A stretch of DNA of 64,000 bases from positions 62,001 to 126,000 of the forward strand of contig QEYB01001638.1 of NCBI GenBank assembly GCA_017562135.1, given 5' to 3'. Under the pieces are notes generated by a model. The model was not told where the DNA came from. It searched no databases and worked only from the letters and a program-made list of their open reading frames with translations. The stretch comes from Dipylidium caninum. Taxonomy: Eukaryota; Platyhelminthes; Cestoda; Cyclophyllidea; Dipylidiidae. Positions 38,401 through 49,432 of this stretch are shown here, in pieces (position 1 is the first letter of the stretch; the number at the start of each line of letters is the position of its first letter). Position numbers and translations under genes: made by a program.

Positions 38401-41400
38401 AGTGAGCAGGTGGGCGAATGGACGGATGGCCGCACGAGCGATGGACGGACGGACGGAAGGAGGGGCAGATGGGGATGCCAGTGGAAGACGGGGGAGACGC
38501 AAGGGGAGGCGGGAGAGACACTCACACGCTGCCCCAGAGTTCCAGCTTGATCGCGTACTTCCTGTGTGCATCGCCCGGTTTGATCCGTTTGTCATTGCGG
38601 TACCAAGTGATATTGGGAATCGGCTGACCAACTATGTCACAGAAGAAGCGCACGAATTTGTCCTGAGGATTGTACGTTACATTTTGCATTTCTTCTTTCA
38701 GGTGGATGGAGCCTGCGGATGAAAGAAGGGTGAAATGGCAGTTACGCATTGGATGAGGAGAGGATGAGCACGAGGGAGTAGTTTCGTGCGTTCTTCCCAT
38801 TCAAAAGTCATCTCCAACACAGGTCTGTAGTGGGCACCACGTTATGTCGTCAGGGAACTCCCTATCCGTTGGCGAGGCATACACAACTGAGTGCTTGCCA
38901 GTGCCTTCAATTTGTCCCATTGCAGTCATAACCATCTTCTATGAATTTCCTACTGCACGTTGACTTGAAGCAAACCTAAGGGATCCCGACTGCCACCGAC
39001 TACTGCAGAGGCGCTGAAAGAAACGTTTCATGCTTCCACTTTGCTGCGATGCGAAATTGTCGTAAGTATGAGCAGCTACCTCACGCTGCTGGGCATGACA
39101 AGAAACAGTCAAGAGAGGGGAAGTAGGAAGCACGGCGCAGGGAAGGTGTCACTCTGTCTGAGATATCGAGGTAGAATTGGAGGGTGAAATGTCGTTCGCA
39201 GAGGGAGGAACCGTCTCGCCTAACAGACCCGCGGGCAAAGTGATCGGTGGATTGCACAATCATGGTTTGAATAGCCAGCGAGAGGTTGCGGCGAAGGCCC
39301 CAGTTGCCTTGCATGAGGCAGGCCGGCGTGGAGGCGGGGGGTGTTACGGTCTGTGATAACAAATGGTGGACTACGCGGTGGCGCCTTATGGCTCAACTCG
39401 AGGCCGCTTTGGGTTGCGCCACGAAAAGTAGTGGGGGCACAATTCCACGCTGCGTGCGACAACATGGCCTTATTTGCATGGGGCGAGAAAGCCATAGAAA
39501 AGCCTCAAAGAAGCGCATGTGAGAGGCTGCACTGTTAATTTCTCATTAGTCATGCAAAACTCCGTATGCCCAGTCCGGCAGATGGAATCCACTTAAACGC
39601 CACACAGTCATCTCGCCAAAAGTGGTAGATTGCGAGGCAGTGGGGACATTCCGAGGGGACGAGTCTGCAGGCCGCAGCGCCCGTTAACACAAATCAGGGG
39701 TGATGAAATAGCATTGAAAAGAGGAGTGTGTTGCTTGCGCCACTCAGCGTTGAAGAGTTGTATCCGCGTGCTGTCGAGAAAATCGCAGCAGAAGAGTCGA
39801 GGGAACGCAGAGATGTACATCATATTGTCGATGGAGTCACCTGAGACGGAGGGCCGGTACTGGGGTGGCATATGTTTACGGAACCTGGTTTAAGGCGAAG
39901 CATCCGAAAAGCCGGCCACGAAACTCAAGGCCGCCCCCACGCCCGGCGCCACACGGACGCCAGACCCGCGGTGCTTCCACCTCCACCCACTACGCAGGCA
40001 TTTGCTACTCTTTGCATTTCAACGACTACGACATAGTCTGCTGGGGAGATCTGCAGTCACGCAAATGGTCAACGAGTTTGTGTAAATAACGATGACTTAG
40101 AGAATACTCAGAGAGTGGACGAGAGGAGGGTTGGATGAGGTGAACCGGTACAGTTCCCTCAATTTCGGTTGCGACGGCCTTTAGGGTGTGCCACTGGAAC
40201 AAAGGGAGCCTTGCAAGAGCCTGACAGGCACGCCAAAGAGACACAACCTGAATCGCTAGCCAATTGACAAAATTGGTAAAGTGTAGAAACTCTCAAACAA
40301 GACATCTCTGGGATTTGGACAGTCGACCCAGTGGGTAACAACTTTCACTGGCCATACGAGCAGCGACTTTTCCGCGACTAAATGATGCCATCGCGATGAG
40401 ACTGCTTGGAGCGGCATGAAGCTGACAGTTGGGTCAGGAGGCTTAACCAAACACCAGACCCCGGCGTCCGGCGCTCTACCCCGCGGCGGCACACCTGACT
40501 GCGAGTCCCGGTACCGTATCGCCGGAATTCCGGAATTCCCGATTCCCGGCCAGAACTCGAGACGCGGTGGCCTCAGCCGCACCGCCGGCGGACTAGTGAG
40601 CTGCGGATCAAATTACCTGGACGTGGCGACTTCCCGCTGAGGCCTCACGACACCGACTCGACTACCGTGGCCTCCACGACTGCGAAACAGACCAGAATGG
40701 CAGACAAATCCCGCGGCCGCGCTGGTGGGTAGGTGAGGCTAGGCGAAGACCTCATAAACGAAGGAATTTGGTGAGTAATTCACCCTCGGCCTATGAGATT
40801 AACTAACTTTCGTTTTATCGTGCGGGAATTCCGTGCCAGTAGGGTCTTACTTAAAAATTCACATGAAATAAACTGCACTGTACGCAGGAGGGGACTGACC
40901 GCGTTAATAATTTACTCTGGCTTGAGTCAACCCAACTCCTCAGCGCGGAAATTCTGTGCCCACTTTAATAAATCCTTCGCTTCGGGAGAATTTTAGTCTA
41001 CAAGGCACTCTGAGAAGGAGAATTGGGGAAAAGCCTGCGTTGCGGCTCACCGAGTGAACAAAAAATGTCAATGTGTCAACTGAGCAGGCACGCACGAACA
41101 CACCGCCACACCAAACAGGAACAGGGTGTGATTAAAAAGCATGTTAATTTGCATTTCCTAAGCAGGACGCGATAACAATTAGCACAAAGTCGTTAACCCC
41201 AATTGTTTGCGTGTGGGACTTGAGTTAAGCGCCGAAGCCGTCGACGCGCGCCCCTCCCGCCGAGGTGTGGACATCGGAATCCGGCCAAAACTCATTCCGA
41301 CACCGTCCCCGGCAAAGCTCTCCTGTTGTGCACTTCCCCTCTGCTGTGCGGGTCCGACGGAGAATGGGCCACGTGGAAGCGGACATTTGGCATGTCATTC

Positions 41401-42269
41401 AAGCAAGATAAACAAACACATGACGCAGGGGTGTGCTTAACGGTTATGCAAGGCCGATTAGCCGGTGAAAGTGGTGGGCGAGTGGGGGTGCGACCTGGAG
41501 ATTAATCACTGACATGACGGGCATAAAGGAATTGACTTGTTAGTAAGTGCTTCGTTGGAACCCGAGTGTGGCGTTAATGTGGAATTTGAGTCCCGAGGGA
41601 GCAGACGGTAAGCCGAGTAAAGGCGCCTCTCGCCAAAACAAGAAAACTCACCTCCGGCGTGGGATACTTCGGGCTTCGGTGCAAAAGACTCACTAAAATT
41701 GAAACAACGAAGTTCCTTTAGAGTGTGTCAAAGAATGAGGAAATATTAATGTGATTATAAAAATTGACACCGTTCCCTAGCAAGTAAGACGCGTTTTTGC
41801 TCGTTGTCTGGGCGACCTCTAGACAAAGGTATAAGCTCAAGTAACAAAAAGAGGTGTATCTTTCAGCACAGCATTGAGAAAGAAACGCACACTCGTAACA
41901 AATCTACTTGGCGGTCCATTCTGGACTTGGGTTAAAAGGAGCATGGCCGAATTGAGCTCACCTATCATGGGGGAAACCAGATTGAAGAAAGTCGTGTCCT
42001 CCTTCCCCGACTCCTCTCACAGCCGCGCCTTCCTCCACTTCGTCCACATCGACATCTTCGTCTTCGTCATCGGTGTCAATGATCTGCATAGCAGTATCGT
42101 CGCGAACAAAGCTCGGCAACATCCCCGTTCCTCCTTCCATCGCCTCCATGCTCGTTGGGGACTTCTTTAAGTTTAATTCATTCACCGCAAGCGCTAATCC
42201 CGCGTTACTAATGTGGAAGGCTGGAATGATCGCCAACAAGAAGATAAGACGGATGCGAGCGAGTCTCAT
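29409..42269 (-). CDS. ROR: ROR-family receptor tyrosine kinase (Ig-CRD-TM-kinase, no kringle)
   Basis: Plasma-membrane Wnt-binding receptor. Exons: 42269-41962 (signal peptide MRLARIRLIFLLAII, then an acidic stretch), 38712-38526 and 36290-36178 (Ig domain: FFCDIV, WYRND, FGKYTCAAEN), 35132-35016, 32703-32473 and 31713-31603 (Frizzled CRD with all ten Cys, including FCQIFQSNVC, ATCYYHFPIC, RLCRDDC), 31535-30803 (one TM helix, ISFGVLILLALIIILLCFV, and juxtamembrane), 30717-29409 (kinase and Ser/Thr-rich tail). Kinase motifs: GQGVFG, VIK, HRDLAARN, DLG (as in vertebrate ROR), the YAMDYYR activation loop, and PCPHNCPPQVYALM typical of ROR rather than MuSK. From the Ig exon onward every junction is in phase. 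No kringle lies between CRD and TM. Exon 1 ends in phase 2 while the Ig exon needs phase 1, so a small exon is missed or exon 1 has a one-base shift. About 960 residues. Confidence 0.93.
30738..30758. repeat. (TTTA)n microsatellite in ROR intron
   Basis: About five TTTA units inside the 85-nt intron before the kinase exon, between its donor (30802) and acceptor (30718). Confidence 0.85.
32704..35015 (-). other. ROR: ROR intron between CRD exons
   Basis: 2.3-kb intron splitting the Frizzled CRD (donor AAAT/GTAAGA, acceptor TTGCCTCAG, phase 1). It contains the CTG repeat, purine-rich runs near 33.45-33.5 kb, and one isolated pol III B-box-like GTTCGATTC on the minus strand (34485-34493). No other gene is recognisable. 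Confidence 0.7.
33641..33659. repeat. (CTG)n repeat in ROR intron
   Basis: Six CTG units within the intron between the first and second CRD exons. On the minus strand it gives a short polyglutamine-like open frame, which I treat as non-coding because no splice junction needs it. Confidence 0.8.
36149..36159. repeat. G11 homopolymer in ROR intron
   Basis: Eleven consecutive G bases about 20 nt past the donor of the second Ig exon (minus strand reads C11). Runs like this are also prone to length errors in assemblies. Confidence 0.9.
38441..38460. repeat. (GGAC)n-type short tandem repeat
   Basis: Three to four GGAC units, part of a purine-rich intronic stretch just downstream (on the minus strand) of the first Ig exon of ROR. 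Confidence 0.7.
38713..41961 (-). other. ROR: ROR intron 1 with a CpG-rich core
   Basis: 3.2-kb intron between the signal-peptide exon and the Ig exon. Part of it, about 40.43-40.72 kb, is visibly GC- and CpG-rich and contains the palindrome GGAATTCCGGAATTCC (40524-40539). Two ATTTGCAT octamers lie at 39472-39479 and 41147-41154. A small undetected exon may be here, since the phases of the flanking exons do not match. Confidence 0.55.
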
Positions 42270-45200
42270 GGGGGCGTGTAAGTCCTGAAGAAGGAGAGAA
42301 GATGATGCTTTCAATGCCATTGATACAACGCTAGACACTGGAAAGACATCTGCAATAGCAAACTGGGGAGTGGGGAGCACGCCATCGAAAGTGTGATTTA
42401 AAGTAGATTAAATCCTTTTCCCCATTCACTCTGTGTGTATGGTGGCAGGTCCACCCTAACATCCCCTCAAGGTTGACACCGCAGGCCAAATTGATGGGAC
42501 GGAATTCAACGATACTGCGGAACAATCCATCCTCCCTGCGTGTTGTACGAAAGAATTGGGGTTATTTCAAACGGGAAAGGGGCCAAAAGGCCTGGAGGAC
42601 TGCAAATTATGAGCAAATTTGGGCTCAGGCAACCCTTGCCCCCAATAGCCCAAATCCGTAGTCGAGTACTTTGAAACAAGAGGAGTGGAGGCTGAAGGAG
42701 GGGCCGATCAACACAGGCAGCCTACCAAAAAAGTCACTTAGAGGAGGTGGTTTCACTTCTGAACCACTCCTCTCTGGTTCTGCCAGTCAAAGAGGATTCA
42801 GTCGGGCAAACCCGCAATCCTGGCAATATCGACGAGCGAGGGGAAAGCATTGTGTGGCCCAGATCTGTCGCCCGATCAACAAATGGCCATCTGTGCGTCT
42901 TGGTCTCCTCGGCAAAACACACGTAACTTCGAAGCCCCAGTAGCCATCGGTCAGCTATCCCTATTAGCTCTCGGTCGGTGGAGACTTCAAAGAAAAAGGC
43001 CAAATATTCAAACAAACGAATGAGGTGAGGTTGCCAAGACCATCACCTCGGGTTAACCTTCAGAGACCTTATCTGTCAGTCATCGCCAACACTAAAGTGG
43101 ATCAAATCGCCAGGAGGCAACTGCGCAGTTGCTGCGCCTCGGGTTACTTTGCTGTGCAGGCTTAAGCGAAGGAGAAGGGGCGGAGGGGGAGAGGCAGGAG
43201 GGAGAGGCAGGCAGAGCCTGAAGTCGAACAGGTAGGGGAGGGGAAGGCCCTCACATCTCCCAACACGCAACAGGCTGAGTGGGGTGGGGTGGATGGGGGG
43301 GCATCGTATCAAGGGCTGGTACAGAGGAGAATACACAAAAATCCGCTGCTTCGAGCCCTGCCGGGGACTCCTCGGGTGTAGTGTGATGTGGTTTGGTGTG
43401 GAAGCAGGCCAGGGGATACAGGAGGGCAAAATCTGGAACGCCTGCTCCATGATCCCGCGACGCCTTAGCACCACAGTGTGGCATTTCCTGGGGTGCAAGA
43501 AAGTGGGCGAAATTTGTTGCGTCAAGGTAAACGCATGAGGAAGAGAGTGAGAGTTGCTTGGTTAAAGTGTCCAGAACACATTTCTGCCCTCTATTATCCA
43601 CCTGTCTGGGGCTGCAGTACCAGATAAAGCAGTGTCGCCTCATGAGGGCCCTGCTAGGGTATGACCCGAGCAATAACGCACTTCTCGAGCTTTCGTACAC
43701 TTTTGCAGGCATATTTGTGGAGGTTATCAGCCCATCAGACCGGTTACTATTGCGCATTCGCCAGCACAGCAGACTAATTCGGCTGTCTTCAGCAGATAAG
43801 GATGCCCAAACGTTGGAGCACCTTGACTGTGAAAATCCTCATTCCCTTAGGCAGGCCTGGCCAGTCATCGCGTAGAAGGTAGACCCATTATTCAAGTTCA
43901 TTGTACGACATTAATAATTCAACATTTCACCGACGACTAGGTGCTAAATCTCTCAAGTCTGGCCGATTGACGACACCCATTTAGGAAATTTGGGTCGGAA
44001 AGTTTCTATTTTTGGCGAAACGAACAGACTAAAACAGTCGCGAGAGAGCGGATTGAAGGTGAGCCGCTTTCACTTGCGCCCTCGCAAGGTACGTGGTCGA
44101 ATTGCAACGCGGATGCACTGTCAATGAATGGCAAGTGGCTGTGACATGACTTAGAAAGCCTCGGACCGTCGCAATCTGTGCGCAATTCTTCCCTCGGGTT
44201 CCACAAAATTTCTCCACTTCTAGACGAAAGCAACTAGTCGCGAAGGTGAGCCCACCGATCTGCAGTGAACTTACATCCCCATTCGTAGTTGGAGAAGTAG
44301 AGGAGTTTCACGGTTTTGTAGAGGAGGGAATGAGTTCGACCTTGCGAAAATCAGTACATCCGATAGTGGCAATGAATCAAAGGCCACTGGAACAGAAGAA
44401 GAAGTAATTAAATCACGGGAGTTGAAACCGATGCCCTGTCGTATGCCCACTGACTCGAAGGCAGCTTCGAGTCACACGCAAGCCTTGTCATCAGCGCTGA
44501 CTTTCGGGTGGCAACAGCAACGATTGAGTTTACAGCGTGTAAATCATCGAGAGGAGGCGTCGGAGAGCAGAGGCCCGGGGTTATCTGGCAAGCTCCCGCT
44601 CCTCTGCCCCTTCACCGCCCCTCTGATTTCCGTGCTCCCAAGGCATTGTGGAGGAGAATACAATTTGTCAGACGTGTACGTTGAAACTTTCGCCTCGGCT
44701 TACGGGATGATGAGGTTAGTCACTCAGGGAATCGCAGCGTCTCTAAACTGCCCCTCATGACTACGGTGGACTGTGACTTTGAGTCCGTAAAACGCCTAGA
44801 TTTGGAAATTGGTGTATCCGACTTGGACCGTGGGCACGACAAAACTGCGGAGTAAATGCGTGAAGTCGGTCAAAGCGACCTACAGCCCCATATCCGGTTG
44901 GTGTGAAACCGTCTGGAGGCTTAAGGTAAATGAGTTGACAATTACGTGAAATGTTGTTGACTTCAAGGCGGAGGTCAACTTTTACGTGCCGCTATTCTTT
45001 ACTCAAATAATGTCCGAAGGTGAGCAGGAAGAAAAAGTCGACGTAGTGAGAATATACATTCAAAATGTCGATGTTGGGGCTGCCAAACTAAGGGAAAACA
45101 TCGAATGCAATGTGGGACTGCGGCAAAGCAGACCGGTTGCAGCGAGGCATCTTCGAACATGGAGTCTCCTGACTTCCTCCCGACAACAGACCTTGTGCTC

Positions 45201-48200
45201 CCCGTTGCGTGAGCAAAGGGAAGATTTAGGGACGCGTCAAATCATTACCGACGAGTGGTAAACCGTTCACTTCTCCTCCCCGCCCCGCCTGTTCAGCACC
45301 TGACTAACTAGCGCTGTAAATGTCACTTCCCCGAGTCAAGAGGGGAAGAGTTTGTGCTGGCCAAATTACCCAACCGTATTTTACGACCACCCACAGAGAG
45401 CGGAGGAGAAGACGGGAACGTGACAAGCGACCAGAACACCGGCCAAGTGAATACTTCTTTGATAGTTGGCATAGCAACAGCCCTCACATCTCCGTGATAT
45501 GACTTTTTTAAAAGCTCGTTTTATCCCTCACACCGACGCCCTCTTGCGGCGAAGTCCGGCGGGCGGCGAAATAATCTGAGGGCAAACCAGGTAGAAGTTG
45601 TTGTCTTTACTGGTTCGCTGCATGAATATACAATCGAGGAAGCAAATTCGAGACGTTGCTCAGTGGAGGGTCGAGGCTGAAAGGAATCGCCTCCAAACGA
45701 TGCTTCCCGTAAGGGCGAAAAGAAGAAGGAGGGGGACGGTGCGGCCTTGCACAGGGCCTAGCCCATCTCTTCGTAGACGCTCCTTCAAACGGGCGCAGTA
45801 GCAACGTCTTCCGGATGCATATTTTTTCCTACATGTGCGCGCAGATGCATCTGCTTCATGTTGAAAATCAGCCTAGGGACTTTTTACAGTCACTCGCACT
45901 CGAAATTCAAGACTTCGCCTCGGCTGCCAGGCATGGAGGCTGCGATAAAGAGGACGCGAGCAGGTGCCTCTGTACTGAAGCAGCAGCGATGCAAGCGTTG
46001 GACACAAAGTGGTCCGCGTTCCCTGACTGACAACAGTGAAGACGACGTGGGCCGGGAGGACAAAGCGCCTCGGCGCATGACGAGGCCGCTATTTCACTTG
46101 GGTAGCTCAAATCATTGTCTGCGACCTTAAAATAAATGCCGATGACAGGACTTACACTATCAATTGTGTAAAAAAACGAGAAAAATCATTCATTATTTTA
46201 ATTCCTTCAACGGTAGACGTTTTTTTAAGCGTGAGAGGGGACGGTAGACCAACCAGCCAGTCAGAAAGAATTAACAGTGACGTAGAGAATCCAAAACTGT
46301 TCAGTTAGCAGTAATGAAGGAGGCATTTCAAAGAACTAACAACAAATTTCGGGTTTCAGTGTGAACGGAGGCCTCCTCCGCCCCACGCCTTTGTTGAGCT
46401 TCAGGGGAATAAGATGCATTAGACGGGAAACTTCTGTGTTTGCATTAATCATCCTACTTCCTTAATAAATTTTAGCATTCCTACGGAACCGGAGTTTTTG
46501 GGCAGAAGAACTGCCGAACAAGGACAGACAAGGTGTGTTGTTGCTCCTGTTGGAGGCGACGCAGGGTAGGAAGCAAGGAGCGCCAACAGAAGTCCGTGTC
46601 AGGGGTCTCAAGTCTCGAAACCCCCGACGCACTACTCGGTAAACCGGAGACCAGCCCGCTGGCAGGCAGGCGGCGGGCGACACGAGTGCGCCCGCCCGAT
46701 GTCCTCGCACTCAGCCCCGTCCACGTCCTGTCCGCAGTGGCCACACAGACACACAACCGCAAAGCCGCGCAGCGAAATGGGTTTGTGCACCTCTCAAGTC
46801 GGACTGTGAAGTTGTGCTGATGCCAAGCGCGACTAAGGGAGAGGAGGATTTCTTCGTCAAACTCCACATTGGTATGAAATACATCGTCTGAGGAGAAGAT
46901 GTGAGTGTGAGACAATGAAAAACGGGCAACTCGAGTAGTTTATTGCTAAGAACCAAAAAAGTACGACGACGACTGAATGCAAGCTGCTTTTACAGTAGGT
47001 TCTATTGAACACTTGCTCATGGCTACCCTCCAAGACTCGTTTCATAGACACTCCTGGCACGTGGTTCCAGGTGAGCTTGCCCTCCTTTCAGGTAGGGCGA
47101 GAAGAGCACATGCGAAGGGCGTTCACGAACTGCCAAAAGTACCCAGACAATCGCCTCGCATCGTGTATTTTCACGCGGAGGAGACATGAGGCGATAAGGC
47201 GCCCTACGCCTCAGGACCCCCTACTTCGAGGCTATTTGGCGTGGGGCCACAGGGCGGCGTGTCCGTGACTTTCGTCAACCCTGCACCAGCCGCCTCGACG
47301 CTAATCTCCCTTACCTCCGAGGTGTACAAGCGGAAATCTTAACGAAGTCTGATGAAGCCACCGACTTCAGAACCGTAACCGCTGTATGCCACCGCCAGTA
47401 CGTGTCTGTCCCGACCCCGCTGCCCACAATGCCTCGCTCCATGTACGCGAGGGAAGGTTGAGCAGCCAGTGGAGTTGCCAGGATAAAAACAGCCAAGAAA
47501 GTGTTTCACCTTGCCAGCCCGCGGGCTGCCGTCCCAACAAGACGGCAAGTAGCAGAGGTGAAAAGGGAAGGCGGGTGCTGCCTGCTTAAAGATTGAATCA
47601 GCCATTGAGGTTAAACGAATTATGTAAAAGGCTATTAATGGGGCGTAATTAGCTGTGGTGATATATGGAAGGGATGTATTAAGTGGATATGCCATCACGG
47701 GCACGAGGGTGAAATCTCTCGGCCCGAGCGTTGTTATCACTCGGCTGTCATCGATAAGGGTTGACTGCCAGGCAGGCCTGAGTTAGATGCTCGCCGTAAA
47801 TAATAGCGTATGAGCGGAAACGGCTTTTTAGGTCTGCGTGGAGAGCGCGTAAATTAAATATTTCTAGATCGCGTGCAAGCCGTCGACTCATGGGCAACAA
47901 AACCCGCAGAACGGGCTGGTGCCGCCATCCCCGCGGTGTGGTAACCGGAGATTGACACTCCGAGGTGACCGCCGGCAGGCGTGCGGGACCATCGAAGGTA
48001 TTTGGCAAAATAAAACGATTGAAGGCATAAATCACCGTGACAGGCGTTGAGGTGGCCTTAAAAACAGCACTAAGCCGGCGGGGTCACAGCGCAGTCGTGT
48101 TAGTACTGCGTCATCGCATTAATGGGCACTTTTATTTCTGGGTCAAGTGCCTACCTTCTGCTACTTCACAAAAAATATTCCTCCGGCAAAATACCAACGC

Positions 48201-48759
48201 CCTGCGCCCAACAGTAGCATTAACAGTGGCAGAGGACTGCCACGTCCAAGTGGCCCAAAAAATCAAGTAGCTTGGCGACGGTACCACTTGGCGAGGGAGT
48301 GGAGGTTGTAAAGTGCATAGTTAATTGCCAGACAGTGAAAATGTGGTTTTGACCCCTTCCCCTCTGTAAATGACAATGTAGGGAAAGAACAAAGCAGGCT
48401 GAGCGACAAAAGCGAGTGAATAGACGAATAAGAAGAATAGGTCTACCTACAGACACCGGTGGCAAGGGGATCAAAGGTTTAATGAGAAATTTATGAAGAG
48501 AAATACTTCCTTAAAACCTGCTGAAAAGTGGTCGTTGAATGGCAATTTCTGCGGCATCGCGCTCTTCTGACTTTGGGCCAAAAATTAATAACCCGTCCCA
48601 TCCCCGGAGGCCCATGGCGGAGGGCAGAGAGGGCGCTGAATAATGGAGGGCCGCGTCGCGAGGCCTCCCGAAACTCTCATGCCACGGTGGGGATGCACGT
48701 AAATTTGCGTGCATAAATGACTCAGCCTGACCTCCAGTCATCCCCTTTGCCTCGCGTCC

Positions 48760-48784
48760 CGCCTCTCCCCGCCTCTCCCCGCCT
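48760..48784. repeat. Tandem GCCTCTCCCC repeat
   Basis: Two full 10-bp units plus a partial third, C-rich on the plus strand. Confidence 0.75.
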
Positions 48785-49121
48785 GGGCCACCCAGGGCGG
48801 GCCGGATTTCCGGGTGGTCGCGGCTGTCCTGCGCTGTCGACCGCAGGAGTCACGCCCCAGCGCAAAACATCACCACCTGACGTAAGAGAAACGGAATCCC
48901 GGTACGCCCTCCCCAGCCAAAGTTCCCACGTTGCCCGCCCAATCAGCCCCTCAACAAGCCTGCGTTGTCAGCGTACATGCATGCTTTGCATGGTTGTTTC
49001 CCCCTCCCCTGCATCGCAATGAGAAACGGCGCCTCGAGCCTGGTACGGGGGGGGAGAGGGGGCGAGGTGCGAGGAGGTGGAGAGTGGAGCCATGAGAGCT
49101 CGTTGAGTCTGGGCGTGCCAA

Positions 49122-49129
49122 ATTTGCAT
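49122..49129. promoter_or_regulatory. Octamer (ATTTGCAT) motif
   Basis: Exact POU-type octamer. Other exact copies in the ROR introns and flank: 38152-38159 (opposite orientation), 39472-39479, 41147-41154 and 51615-51622. Binding is not shown by sequence alone. Confidence 0.35.
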
Positions 49130-49370
49130 AATTTGTAGAAAAGCGAGTGTGCAAATCGTCTGAGATGCGAAGAGGTTGACTCAGCCACTGAATTCGCACA
49201 CGGGAAGTTGACGAGTGGAGACCGTGCGATTTACACTTCATCCGCATCACGGGGCGACCGTTCAACCTACCCGCTCATCCAGCTGAATGAAGGTTACTCG
49301 CGTGAACAGGCCGAAGTTAGCGAGGCCTGACAATTACGATGGAGGTGCCAGAAACGACGGCACCATAAAC

Positions 49371-49432
49371 CGGGGGCGGGGGGGGGCGTGGGGCGGGGCA
49401 GCGGCGGCGGGCGGCGGGGCGGCGGGGATGGG
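49371..49432. other. G-rich block with G-quadruplex potential
   Basis: About 60 bases made almost only of G and C, with many runs of three to eight G separated by one or two bases on the plus strand. This fits the usual G-quadruplex pattern. Confidence 0.7.

Larger units (their letters stand above)
42270..49370. other. Upstream flank of ROR, no gene recognised
   Basis: The ROR promoter and 5' UTR should lie here. The open frames on both strands (for example minus 43251-43757 and minus 46481-46915) are compositionally biased and match no family I know. A tandem GCCTCTCCCC repeat lies at 48760-48784. Frames are kept open mainly by GC content. I see no RNA gene or transposase. Confidence 0.45.

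Noticed and set aside
43251..43757. 168-codon minus-strand open frame upstream of ROR
   Set aside because: No recognisable domain, and another minus-strand frame overlaps it across low-complexity Pro-rich DNA; probably chance in GC-rich sequence.
46481..46915. Overlapping frames on both strands near 46.5-46.9 kb
   Set aside because: Several frames are open at once, which is typical of GC-rich non-coding DNA; no family match.
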